47,119 nt of DNA from a virus: positions 1 through 47,119 of IMG/VR virus record IMGVR_UViG_3300009409_000727; one strand, 5' to 3'. Each line of letters opens with the position of its first letter. Positions within the stretch are counted from its first letter, which is position 1. Both the position numbers and the translations under genes were made by a program. Positions 36,767-44,896 of the stretch are shown one piece after another. The notes under the pieces are model-generated. The model searched no databases. It was not told where the DNA came from and saw only the letters and a program-made list of their open reading frames with translations.

Positions 36767-37155
36767 TATAATGTGCTCACAGTTGCTTGTGTATTGTTTT
36801 GATTAAAATCAAATAGTATACGCTCTACTTTTGCTTCTGGTATGTAGTTTAGTTCCATTTGAACTAATAAACCATTCTCATATTCCTCAACTAGTACACT
36901 ATCTGTTTCAATTCTCGGATCGTATGCTACAATTTCTTGTATATTTTCCTCAATACTGGTAATAATAACATCTGTCAATGGTTCATATAATGAATCCCAA
37001 ATGATAGATCCAAATTCTGGATTAAATAATTTCTCACCTTTACGGATATTAAAATGATTTAACAGATCTTGCTTTGCAAGTTCAAAACCACTCATTGTAT
37101 ATCCGTTGGAAAAATTCTTATTTCGTGTTGAAAATCCCTTAATTGTTGTAGCCAT
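36766..37155 (-). CDS. 25: Baseplate wedge protein gp25
   Basis: 129 residues, the usual length. The GPW/gp25 fold is shown by K-G-E-K-L-F-N-P-E-F-G-S-x-I-W-D-x-L-Y-E-P (about 39-59), the hallmark of the family, with a second-half strand region rich in charged residues. gp25 sits in the wedge core, where sheath assembly begins. It lies between gp5 and gp6, as in related phages. No ribosome-binding site precedes ATG 37155; an ACTAAATA box lies 9 bases upstream, so its mRNA may be leaderless. Confidence 0.93.
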   Translation of the reverse strand: MATTIKGFSTRNKNFSNGYTMSGFELAKQDLLNHFNIRKGEKLFNPEFGSIIWDSLYEPLTDVIITSIEENIQEIVAYDPRIETDSVLVEEYENGLLVQMELNYIPEAKVERILFDFNQNNTQATVSTL

Positions 37156-37164
37156 TACAAGTAA

Positions 37165-37172
37165 TATTTAGT
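37165..37172 (-). promoter_or_regulatory. Putative late promoter box (ACTAAATA) before gp25
   Basis: TAAATA core of the T4 late consensus, 9 bases before ATG 37155, in the only sizeable gap (44 bases) of the baseplate block. A 12-base palindrome directly abuts its upstream side, as at 18068-18095. Confidence 0.4.
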
Positions 37173-37183
37173 TATTTAAATAA
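37172..37183. repeat. 12-base palindrome upstream of the gp25 box
   Basis: TTATTTAAATAA is self-complementary and sits between the gp5 stop and the ACTAAATA box. Short AT-rich palindromes arise easily by chance; it is listed because the same arrangement occurs at 18068-18095. Confidence 0.4.
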
Positions 37184-37199
37184 TATGCTAGTATATAAA

Positions 37200-38741
37200 T
37201 TAAGTAGATATATCAGGAATTTCCACAATGTGTGGCGTTGAGCCATATGCAGGAGCTGAACTTGTTTGATGAACACGCAGATCTGGTTCGTGCATTGGGA
37301 CTCGTTCCATTGCTGTCATATATCTATATTTTCCATCTATATAATATGTTTTTGTAGCATCTTGTAAGGTAGTCCATGTATTATTATATAATGGTATATG
37401 AGATGCTTCTTCAGCCTGATTACCTGCTTCTGTATTAAGTTTAATTGGATGTTCTTTCCCACCACCACTCTTAAGAAATATACATGCCAATGATGTAATA
37501 CTAATTGCCTCTTTACTAGTAACATTAAACCAATCTGTTGTTTTAATATTATATGTACCAGTAGTAGTTTGTTTCATATTACCATTAATAAAGAAATGGG
37601 CATGTCCCTTGCCACTTACTGAACTTGGATTTGTTTCAACTCTTAAATTGTGGCCGGCAAGCATAACTAAATCCTCACCAGATTGTATATGAACATTTTT
37701 ATCTGCAAGGAAATTCATATTGCCTTCAGTATGCACACTAACATCTTGCTTACTAAAAATATCAATTTGTCCTGCGTTTGTCATCTCAACCCAGGCACTA
37801 CCTGTAGCATTGCCTATATAGATGATACCATCTGTATCATTTAATAATAATTGGTGTCCTGTGCCTGTGCGTAGTCTAATTAATCTGTTATCGCCTGTAT
37901 TATCACCATCATCCATAACAAATTGATGGCCAGCCATACGACTAGCAGGCCAGTCATATGCTTCCATTTTTGGATCAGTATTGATTATACCTTGTTTTAT
38001 TTTTGGTCCGGATGAATCCAATGGGCCAGGTGTTAAAATACCAAACACATTAGAAGGAGATTCTCGTTGAGCACCGGATGTTGTAAGTCCTCTTGCGTAG
38101 TCTAACTCTAATCCTTGTGCTAATAATGTATCATTAAATGGATGAACAGGGCGTGGAACATTTTTATAATCTAATTGTGTTTCATGACCTATTTTATTAA
38201 ATTCTGCAACTGGAACTTGTGAAGCATTTTTAGCAGGAACTTTACCATCACCAGCTGCTGAGAATTGTTTTGCTTCTTTTGTTCTTGTTGTTGAATGAAA
38301 TGTTGGGCTAACTGGTATACCTGGGATCATATGTAGCATAAATGAATCTGGCAAGTAAGCTATAACAAGGCCTTGTTCTCTATCACCTTCTACAAACATT
38401 ACTAATACTGCTGTATCTATATCTGGGGTTGGAAACCACATACCATATGATTTCATTGTGTTAGCATATTTTGTTTTATCTTTGCCTGTTGCATTTGTTC
38501 TACCATAATATGGTAATGCTAAACGACATATAACACAATTTTCAAATAATTCTGCTTTGCGGTCTGGATTTTCTTCGCTAGATGTACGTTGTCCTACTAA
38601 TGCAGGTATAAAAACAGCAACTCGACCTTGTCCAGTTTCATCTGCACCATGTTTAATTATTCCAACATAAGGACCAGCATTTGGATTAACTGATAGATTT
38701 TGTTTAGTAGTAGGTTTTCCTGCTACGTGCTGTTCTGCCAT
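37200..38741 (-). CDS. 5: Baseplate central spike/hub protein gp5-like, no lysozyme domain seen
   Basis: 513 residues. The N-terminal OB-fold (about 24-125) has GIIKHGADETGQGRVAVFIP and VLVMFVEGDREQGLVIAYLPD, typical of gp5/VgrG spikes. The C-terminal half carries the gp5-C/VgrG pattern GHQFVMDDG, then LIRLRTGTGHQLLLND, GIIYIGNATGSAWVEM and D-x-x-V-H-x-x-x-N-x-N-x-x-A-D-x-x-V-H-I repeats that form the triple beta-helix needle. T4 gp5 (575 residues) has a lysozyme domain between these parts; here the linker (about 150-235) is Pro/Lys-rich and short, with no lysozyme motif. The spike would therefore pierce the outer membrane without its own cell-wall cutting activity. Confidence 0.85.
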   Translation of the reverse strand: MAEQHVAGKPTTKQNLSVNPNAGPYVGIIKHGADETGQGRVAVFIPALVGQRTSSEENPDRKAELFENCVICRLALPYYGRTNATGKDKTKYANTMKSYGMWFPTPDIDTAVLVMFVEGDREQGLVIAYLPDSFMLHMIPGIPVSPTFHSTTRTKEAKQFSAAGDGKVPAKNASQVPVAEFNKIGHETQLDYKNVPRPVHPFNDTLLAQGLELDYARGLTTSGAQRESPSNVFGILTPGPLDSSGPKIKQGIINTDPKMEAYDWPASRMAGHQFVMDDGDNTGDNRLIRLRTGTGHQLLLNDTDGIIYIGNATGSAWVEMTNAGQIDIFSKQDVSVHTEGNMNFLADKNVHIQSGEDLVMLAGHNLRVETNPSSVSGKGHAHFFINGNMKQTTTGTYNIKTTDWFNVTSKEAISITSLACIFLKSGGGKEHPIKLNTEAGNQAEEASHIPLYNNTWTTLQDATKTYYIDGKYRYMTAMERVPMHEPDLRVHQTSSAPAYGSTPHIVEIPDIST

Positions 38742-38744
38742 TGA

Positions 38745-41700
38745 TTATTCCTTACCGCGCTCTATTTCTGGAAAATATCCCATTTCTTTCCAAGAATATG
38801 TTTTGTTTCCATATTTACTATGTATTGTTCTATTTGATTCGCTTACTGAATTGCCATTCATAAAAGCAGCTTTTGTTATCAATGGATCAGTAGTAGAAAT
38901 AATTTCCTGTCTATATTGTTTAATCAATTGATTATTTGTTTGTACGCCTGTAGAGTCTGTTGCTGTATAACTAGAAGTATTAAACATTCTTTCTGATCCG
39001 TATAGACCCTTGTTGCCTGTTTTATTGGATAATAATATACTACCAGCACTATCTACAACATGTGCTGAAATTTGTTGGCCAGATAATGTGCGTCGTGAAT
39101 TTATTCCTTGTTGTTTTAATTCATTACGACTCATTGTTTGTCTAATGCTTGTTCCACTAGCTACAACTCCATTTTCTACACTTAACACAGGATCACCTTG
39201 TTGATTAACATTAACATTAAAACCTTGATGAGGTCCAACTCTTCCTGCTATTGTTGTTGCATCTGTAGAAGTTGTTGTTACAGTTGCTATTCCAGCACGC
39301 CTTGCTTCTGCAGCTCTAAATCTTGCCGCATTTATATCTTTATTAGTTTGCGTTGCCACTACTACACTTTGTGAGTCCGTATTGTTCGTAATAGTATCTG
39401 TATTAACTGCTGAACTACTTCCAGTTGTTCCATCGAACTCTCCAGCAAATTCAGTTTCATTACCCATGTTTCGTACAGTGGCTTCTTGGTCTGCAACAGT
39501 ATCAAATGAATCTACTTCAGTACTAGCTGTACCACTAGTTTCACTACCTGGAACGCCTGAAGCCGTACTTGTTGCAGGAGTGCTGGTTGCGGTTACTGTG
39601 TCAGAACTAAAAGAATCTATTTGAGATGCAGCTTCTAATTCAGCAGGAGACATCTTTTTAGTTCTATCTTTTTCACCACCTGGTTTTGCTTCACGGAATT
39701 GATCATATATACGAGTCATTTCCAGTTGTTGTGTAAATTCCCCGCCGGTGAAACTATTACTTACTGTCCATATTCTGTAATAGCCTGACAATGTACTATT
39801 TTTAAAACGCTTATCACCTGCACTAAAGTCTACTATTCCTTTTGCGTCATCTATATCTTCAGGGGTTCTATAAATGAGATAAACGTGAGCATCTTCTAAG
39901 TCAGATAACATAGCACCATTGCTAGGATCTACTGCTTCTGATTTAGGTACTTTTAATGAGGATTTATTAGGAGTTTTCATTGCAAGAATACCATCTTGCT
40001 GTAAGTAACAAGGATCACCCACTATGTCTAATGAACAAGACATCATATCAGAACCTAATTGTCTATATAAGTTCTCCATCAGAGTACCGGCTTGTTCTTG
40101 TTCTCCAGTTGCGTGGTTAGTGGTTGAAAATTTAGCATTACCCTCTCCTTGTGCGCCACCACCAGTCATATCATCTTTAGCCTTAAGGCCGCCTGCAGAG
40201 CTGCTAGTTTTTGCTTTTATTGAGTCTTTGCTTGCACCACTATTGCCAGTTCCCTGACCAGTTATTGCCATAAAAAACGCATTTTTAAATTGTATACCTA
40301 AGTTTAAAATATCAATATTTTGTCCTGTATAAATGTATTGATAATTACGAATTGCTGGTCGTGCATTACCATCTCCAGGTTTTGCGTCTCCATCAGTAGC
40401 AACAGGATCCGTTACTAGATATGGATCAATTTGGATAATAGTATGAGATGGGTACATATTTCTTATATTATCATAATCTTTACCAGTAGGTCCACCTAGT
40501 TTTTTAACATATGTTATTTTCCACCACATTAATCCTTTTTCTGGATTTTTTAGTATTGTTCTTTCTGCAACTCCACCAGAAGTACCTGATACGTCGGCTG
40601 TAGGATCAGTTAACTGATCAGTGATGTATGTACTTTCTCGGATAAGTTTTTCTATCAAAGACAAATATGTTTGTCCTTTATCTGCAACAGTAACAAGATA
40701 ATTACCACGTATGCCAGCTTGATACCTAACAGATTCATTATGCTTATATTGCCCCGCGGGGGATGCTTTTCTGGCCGCGACAATGCCATCAATACCTTTT
40801 CCTGCAGTATTGGCGGCTGTTAGATCCATAGGCTTATTTCGTAACATTGTTTGCTCTGCTACTCGCGGAGTAACAAACGCCTTAGCAATCACAGGGTCAA
40901 TAGCAAATTCAATTGTATCAGGAAATTCCTGCACTTTAGGAGTTATAACTTTTTTCTCCATCCCGACAATAGGCCCACCGCCACTGTGGTCGGCCACATC
41001 TTCACTTCGTGCCTTTTGTTCCTTAGCAAATCTTTCTTCAATTTGTTTAGCAAAATGCATTATTGAACTACCTGATAATGTTGTTAAACTTATAGTGTTT
41101 GTAATAGGATTTTCTTTAATTACACACATAGCTAAAAATTCTATACTGTAATCACAACCTTCACCTTTTACATCAAAAGCCATTGAAACTAATCTAACAG
41201 GAACATATCTTGTTGCTGGTTTTATATGCACAGGATTACTTTCTTCATCATATCCAAGAAAATCTATTTTAATAAGTAATGGTTTCTCTGTCCAATTTGG
41301 TCCATCTTCAGTTAATACTGATTCAAATCGTTCAAGTAAAGTAGCACCAATTGGTTCATGAACTTCCATAGCAAGAGTAAACAAATTAGTTGCTCTTGTA
41401 TTACTGCTCATTCCCATCATTGCTTCAGTAGTCAATGATGTAATACTAAAATCTACATTAAAATCTGGATGTCTTTGAGCAAACCCTGATGTAAATGTAT
41501 CTGATATACCACCACTTGAAAATAATGTATAACAGCCAGTACTAATAATACCAGGCATTTTTTCCCAGGTGCCATTCTCCACCATGTTATTATAATCTCT
41601 CATACTTTTAAAACTTAATACAGATATTTTATAGGTATAATTTGTATAATTGTGAAGAATATTATCAGCAGTTTGTGGCCCTAGTTTATTTTTGTTTACA

Positions 41701-41843
41701 GAAGTAGTGCCTGTAATAGGGTCGTTAGCAGGAGCTGCGTTGTTTTGTTTGTTTGGGTTTTTCCAAGCAGGTGCTGTAGTGCCACTGCCACTACTACTAT
41801 CCGCCGTTGTTTTCTTTTCCTCGGTCGGCCTTATCAAACCCAT
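38745..41843 (-). CDS. Large baseplate hub-region structural protein
   Basis: 1032 residues. After a disordered Ser/Thr/Asn-rich start (1-65) comes a folded region beginning NYTNYTYKISVLSFKSMRDY. A Gly/Ser/Ala-rich stretch (about 530-590) splits the protein, and a long low-complexity Ser/Thr region (about 730-880) precedes a C-terminal segment with SRNELKQQGINSRRTLSGQQ. No enzymatic motif is visible. It lies between gp53 and gp5, where related phages encode a hub or hub-associated virion protein (gp27-like role is possible). Its size and domain layout do not match T4 gp27 (391 residues), so I leave it unnamed. It is followed by gp5 after 3 bases. Confidence 0.6.
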   Translation of the reverse strand: MGLIRPTEEKKTTADSSSGSGTTAPAWKNPNKQNNAAPANDPITGTTSVNKNKLGPQTADNILHNYTNYTYKISVLSFKSMRDYNNMVENGTWEKMPGIISTGCYTLFSSGGISDTFTSGFAQRHPDFNVDFSITSLTTEAMMGMSSNTRATNLFTLAMEVHEPIGATLLERFESVLTEDGPNWTEKPLLIKIDFLGYDEESNPVHIKPATRYVPVRLVSMAFDVKGEGCDYSIEFLAMCVIKENPITNTISLTTLSGSSIMHFAKQIEERFAKEQKARSEDVADHSGGGPIVGMEKKVITPKVQEFPDTIEFAIDPVIAKAFVTPRVAEQTMLRNKPMDLTAANTAGKGIDGIVAARKASPAGQYKHNESVRYQAGIRGNYLVTVADKGQTYLSLIEKLIRESTYITDQLTDPTADVSGTSGGVAERTILKNPEKGLMWWKITYVKKLGGPTGKDYDNIRNMYPSHTIIQIDPYLVTDPVATDGDAKPGDGNARPAIRNYQYIYTGQNIDILNLGIQFKNAFFMAITGQGTGNSGASKDSIKAKTSSSAGGLKAKDDMTGGGAQGEGNAKFSTTNHATGEQEQAGTLMENLYRQLGSDMMSCSLDIVGDPCYLQQDGILAMKTPNKSSLKVPKSEAVDPSNGAMLSDLEDAHVYLIYRTPEDIDDAKGIVDFSAGDKRFKNSTLSGYYRIWTVSNSFTGGEFTQQLEMTRIYDQFREAKPGGEKDRTKKMSPAELEAASQIDSFSSDTVTATSTPATSTASGVPGSETSGTASTEVDSFDTVADQEATVRNMGNETEFAGEFDGTTGSSSAVNTDTITNNTDSQSVVVATQTNKDINAARFRAAEARRAGIATVTTTSTDATTIAGRVGPHQGFNVNVNQQGDPVLSVENGVVASGTSIRQTMSRNELKQQGINSRRTLSGQQISAHVVDSAGSILLSNKTGNKGLYGSERMFNTSSYTATDSTGVQTNNQLIKQYRQEIISTTDPLITKAAFMNGNSVSESNRTIHSKYGNKTYSWKEMGYFPEIERGKE

Positions 41844-41863
41844 TGTTTTGCCCCCATATTAAC

Positions 41864-42163
41864 CTAAATTTCCAAGGTATTTTCTAATGTTCTTTTTTGT
41901 GGAAGATAAATGCTAACACCAGTTACAAAGTCAAATACAGGATCAACTAATATATCTGGATTGCGTACAGAAAATACCCACCACCAACCTGATTGACCGT
42001 ATATGTCATATGCTAATAAATCTGGTCTATTATTATATGTAGGATCTATTTCGTATATTAAATCATCTGTTTCATGTGGAAAAGATCTCTTTGATAAAAG
42101 TCCTAACTTTCCATTTGATTTTTGTGTATTAGAATATGGACTTGTTGCACTATAATTAGCCAT
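41864..42163 (-). CDS. 53: Baseplate wedge protein gp53
   Basis: 99 residues. The signature is clear: N-R-P-D-L-L-A-Y-D-I-Y-G (about 46-57) followed by W-W-W-V-F-x-V-R-N-P-D and a DPVFDFVTGVSIYLP strand, as in gp53 LysM-like wedge proteins. T4 gp53 is about twice as long (196), but short versions are normal in marine T4-like phages. gp53 joins wedges around the hub. It overlaps the upstream cap gene by one base and lies directly upstream of the large hub-region gene. Confidence 0.9.
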   Translation of the reverse strand: MANYSATSPYSNTQKSNGKLGLLSKRSFPHETDDLIYEIDPTYNNRPDLLAYDIYGQSGWWWVFSVRNPDILVDPVFDFVTGVSIYLPQKRTLENTLEI

Positions 42164-42909
42164 TAAATAAATCCTTTCTTCATTAAGTCACCTTTTGCAA
42201 ACCTATTCAATCCAAAATCTCTTGATGTCGAGGCTCTTGAGTATGCTGGTTTCAAGGTAGTTGTTATTATAGCATTAGCTGGCATCATAGATTTACCATC
42301 AGATGTTGGAATATAATCAACGGTTGATTGAAATTCCATCGTAAACGCTACTAAAACCACAGGAACATTTTTCATAACATATTCCCCATATGCATTTAAC
42401 CTCAGCACTGGGGGCGGAGTACCAGCAACCGGACTGCTGTCTTGTCCAAAATACATCTTACTTACTGTTCTTAGAAAATGCATAGACGCTCGCATATAAT
42501 CAGCTTCTTTTGTGCTGTTAGCAGTAAATGTTCCAGTACATTGTATTTCACCAACGTTATGTTGATCAAATGCTGGATGGTCATAATTGGTGTGTGTTAA
42601 TCCACCACCACCATATGATGCGGTGTGTTGGATAAAAATTGCAGGCGTGTAAGGAAAAATAATACCACCTACACCTTTTAATAATCCCATAGGCCCTGAA
42701 GCTAATAAACCTCTTGCACCAGACCCAAGTGTGAGTTTTGCTCTCCAATCAAATCTACCCGACGCTCCGCCGCTAGTAACATTTACCGAAGGTCGTCCTA
42801 TACTTCCAAATAATTGCGCGCCAAATGGAATTACACCACGTCTGGTTGCACTCTTACTGGGAAGATCTTCACCTCCATCTAATGCATCGTCTCGACCTTC
42901 TGGTTCCAT
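42163..42909 (-). CDS. Baseplate tail-tube cap/initiator protein (gp48/gp54-like)
   Basis: 248 residues. A disordered acidic start is followed by a Gly-rich stretch and then GIIFPYTPAIFIQHTASY, LTHTNYDHPAFDQHNVGEIQ, S-M-H-F-L-R-T-V-S-K-M-Y-F-G-Q-D and GTPPPVL (about 80-170), the conserved core of gp48/gp54-type proteins in marine T4-like phages. These cap the baseplate and start tail-tube polymerisation. Which of gp48 and gp54 it is cannot be decided by eye. It is the first gene of the minus-strand virion block. AGGAAAA precedes ATG 42909, and an AATAAATA box lies 23 bases upstream. Confidence 0.8.
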   Translation of the reverse strand: MEPEGRDDALDGGEDLPSKSATRRGVIPFGAQLFGSIGRPSVNVTSGGASGRFDWRAKLTLGSGARGLLASGPMGLLKGVGGIIFPYTPAIFIQHTASYGGGGLTHTNYDHPAFDQHNVGEIQCTGTFTANSTKEADYMRASMHFLRTVSKMYFGQDSSPVAGTPPPVLRLNAYGEYVMKNVPVVLVAFTMEFQSTVDYIPTSDGKSMMPANAIITTTLKPAYSRASTSRDFGLNRFAKGDLMKKGFI

Positions 42910-42932
42910 AGTTTTTTCCTAATTTATAACAT

Positions 42933-42940
42933 TATTTATT
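42933..42940 (-). promoter_or_regulatory. Putative late promoter box (AATAAATA) of the virion block
   Basis: One mismatch to the T4 late consensus TATAAATA, 23 bases before ATG 42909 and upstream of an AGGA ribosome-binding site, the arrangement expected for a T4-type late gene. It lies back to back with the gp55 promoters. Confidence 0.55.
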
Positions 42941-42968
42941 TGACTTTTTAATGTATGTGTATTATAAT
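42940..42968 (+). promoter_or_regulatory. Sigma-70-type promoter for gp55
   Basis: TTGACT (42940-42945), 17 bases, TATAAT (42963-42968): one mismatch to consensus. Predicted initiation near 42975 leaves a leader of about 24 bases with GGAGCGG before ATG 42999. Confidence 0.8.
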
Positions 42969-42972
42969 ATAG

Positions 42973-42980
42973 TATAAATA
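42973..42980 (+). promoter_or_regulatory. Exact T4 late promoter motif TATAAATA before gp55
   Basis: A perfect TATAAATA lies 5 bases after the sigma-70 -10 box and 18 bases before ATG 42999. If used by gp55 itself, it would let the late sigma factor sustain its own expression. Confidence 0.55.
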
Positions 42981-42998
42981 TGATGGAGCGGATACTTA

Positions 42999-43838
42999 AT
43001 GATATACTTACGAAACAAAGATATACTAGAAGAAATACATAAATCAAAAAACAGTTATAGTAGTTATTTAACATCAACTGACAAGGATTACGATATAATC
43101 CTTCCTAATATTGAAAAAATAAACATACGTTCTGTTGCACAGGCAAAGCGAAATAAAGCTGCAAAAATAGCAAAGGTAAATCATGCTGTTGCAGTTGCTG
43201 AAAATACAAATAAAAAGAAAAAACCTAGACTAATAGATTATCAATTTAATTGGAAAAAAGTATTAAAAAAAGATTTAGTGTTTAGGATAATGTCATTTGA
43301 GCATATACCACTACAACACGGCAGAGTCAAAACACCCAAATCTGTTGCAGATCATTATGAGAAATTACCTTTCCCGCCTTTTCAACACTTTCGTTTTGAT
43401 GGTAATAGTAAAGAAAGTGAATTAGATTGTGTTGGTAAGAGTCATTGGAACGGTGATTTGGAAATTGGTGAATATTGTAAAGAACACGGAGATATGACCG
43501 ATACATTAGCACGAATGTTTATTAAACTATGTGATAGATACGGAACACGTTCTAATTGGCGGGGATATACCTATAATGATGAAATGCGTGGACAAGCAAT
43601 ATTACAACTTGTACAAGTAGGATTATTGTTTGACGAAAGCAAAAGCCAAAATCCATTTGCTTATTACACAGCAATAATTACTAATTCTTTTACTAAAATA
43701 CTAAACACAGAAAAGAAAAATCAAAACATTCGTGATGATATTTTAGAAATGAATAATATTGCACCAAGTTATACAAGACAAAATCAAAATTCAGCTGCTC
43801 GCACAGTACCAGTACCAAGTAAACCAGTTACTACTTGA
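42999..43838 (+). CDS. 55: Late-transcription sigma factor gp55, enlarged
   Basis: 279 residues, against 185 in T4. The N-terminus YLRNKDILEEIHKSKNSY resembles gp55 of marine T4-like phages. The sigma region 2-like part is near the C-terminus: R-S-N-W-R-G-Y-T-Y-N-D-E-M (184-196), then Q-N-P-F-A-Y-Y-T-A-I-I-T-N-S-F (217-231) with N-T-E-K-K after it, the segment that in sigma factors contacts core polymerase and the -10 DNA. Between them, residues about 45-175 hold a Lys-rich linker and a domain with FEHIPLQHGRVKTPKSVADH, F-P-P-F and VGKSHWNGDLE that accounts for the extra length. GGAG lies 10 bases before ATG 42999. Role: recruits host RNA polymerase to TATAAATA-like late promoters, with phage sliding clamp and gp33. 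Confidence 0.85.
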   Translation: MIYLRNKDILEEIHKSKNSYSSYLTSTDKDYDIILPNIEKINIRSVAQAKRNKAAKIAKVNHAVAVAENTNKKKKPRLIDYQFNWKKVLKKDLVFRIMSFEHIPLQHGRVKTPKSVADHYEKLPFPPFQHFRFDGNSKESELDCVGKSHWNGDLEIGEYCKEHGDMTDTLARMFIKLCDRYGTRSNWRGYTYNDEMRGQAILQLVQVGLLFDESKSQNPFAYYTAIITNSFTKILNTEKKNQNIRDDILEMNNIAPSYTRQNQNSAARTVPVPSKPVTT

Positions 43839-43863
43839 CAATTTACTTTAAGTGCGTTATAAT
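43835..43863 (+). promoter_or_regulatory. Consensus sigma-70-type promoter for gp47-gp46, leaderless geometry
   Basis: TTGACA (43835-43840), 17 bases, TATAAT (43858-43863): a perfect consensus whose -35 box contains the gp55 stop codon. Seven bases separate the -10 box from ATG 43871, exactly as at 15431-15459. Confidence 0.85.
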
Positions 43864-43870
43864 AATATAG

Positions 43871-44896
43871 ATGAGTACGGATAATTTATTCAATAAAATA
43901 GCAGTATGTACAGACATTCATTTTGGTAATAAAAGCAACTCTTTAACACATAATAAAGATTGCGAAGATTTTGTAGATTGGTTCATAGCAACCGCACAAG
44001 AAAACAATTGCGAAACTGCCATATTTTTGGGAGACTGGCACCATCATAGGGCCAGTATTAATGTTAGTACATTAAACTATAGTCTGCGTAGTTTGGAAAA
44101 ACTAGGCACTTCGTTTGATAATTTTTATTTTATCACGGGCAATCACGACTTATATTATCGAGATAGGCGTGATCTCAATAGCGTAGAATTTGCTAGTAGA
44201 TTCACTGGTGTAACAATAGTAAATGAACCGTTTAGTGCGGGGAATTGTGCTATTGTGCCTTGGCTTGTGGGTGATGATTACAAAAAACTAAAAAAAGTAA
44301 AAGCAAAATATATCTTTGGACATTTTGAATTACCACATTTCTATATGAATGCAATGATACAAATGCCCGAAACTAATGAATTACATGCTGAGGATATGCA
44401 TAAAGCAGATTATGTTTTTAGCGGTCATTTCCATAAGAGGCAACAACGTAATAATGTTGTATATGTAGGCAATTGTTTCCCACACAATTATAGTGATGCT
44501 TGGGATGATGATCGTGGCATGATGATGCTGGACTGGGATGGAGAGCCAGAATTTGTTGCGTGGCCTGACGCACCATCGTATAAAACATTAAAATTATCGC
44601 AGTTATTAGAAGATCCAGGATATCATTTAACCGAAAAAACGTATGCTCGAGTTGTTATGGATATTGACATTACTTACGAGGAGGCAAACTATATCAAGGA
44701 AACATTTGCTGAACAATTTAAAATGCGTGAGTTAAGTTTATTACCCAACAAAGAGAAACTAGATTTAGATATATTAAATGAAGATATAGAGTTAAATTTT
44801 GACAGCATTGACTCTATAGTTATAGACCAACTTTCTAATATTGAGAGTGAACATTATGATCCACAAATGCTACTAGACATATATAGGAGCATTTAG
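43871..44896 (+). CDS. 47: Recombination endonuclease subunit gp47 (Mre11/SbcD-like)
   Basis: 341 residues, as in T4 (339). Metallophosphoesterase motifs appear in order: D-I-H (Asp15, His17), GDWHHH (54-59), GNHD (90-93), and later GHF and SGHFHKRQ (near 185-190), which bind the two catalytic metals. With gp46 it forms a nuclease-ATPase that resects DNA ends for recombination-dependent replication and degrades host DNA. A perfect sigma-70-type promoter lies immediately upstream and there is no ribosome-binding site, so a leaderless mRNA is likely. It is followed by gp46 with a one-base overlap. Confidence 0.95.
   Translation: MSTDNLFNKIAVCTDIHFGNKSNSLTHNKDCEDFVDWFIATAQENNCETAIFLGDWHHHRASINVSTLNYSLRSLEKLGTSFDNFYFITGNHDLYYRDRRDLNSVEFASRFTGVTIVNEPFSAGNCAIVPWLVGDDYKKLKKVKAKYIFGHFELPHFYMNAMIQMPETNELHAEDMHKADYVFSGHFHKRQQRNNVVYVGNCFPHNYSDAWDDDRGMMMLDWDGEPEFVAWPDAPSYKTLKLSQLLEDPGYHLTEKTYARVVMDIDITYEEANYIKETFAEQFKMRELSLLPNKEKLDLDILNEDIELNFDSIDSIVIDQLSNIESEHYDPQMLLDIYRSI

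Noticed and set aside
42921-42928. TATAAATT on the minus strand as the late promoter of the virion block
   Set aside because: It would place transcription initiation inside the AGGA ribosome-binding site of gene 42909; the AATAAATA at 42933-42940 gives a sensible leader.
42980-43060. ATG at 42980 as an alternative start before gp55
   Set aside because: It is out of frame with gp55 and would begin at the end of the TATAAATA box; ATG 42999 has GGAG at proper spacing and gives the conserved N-terminus.
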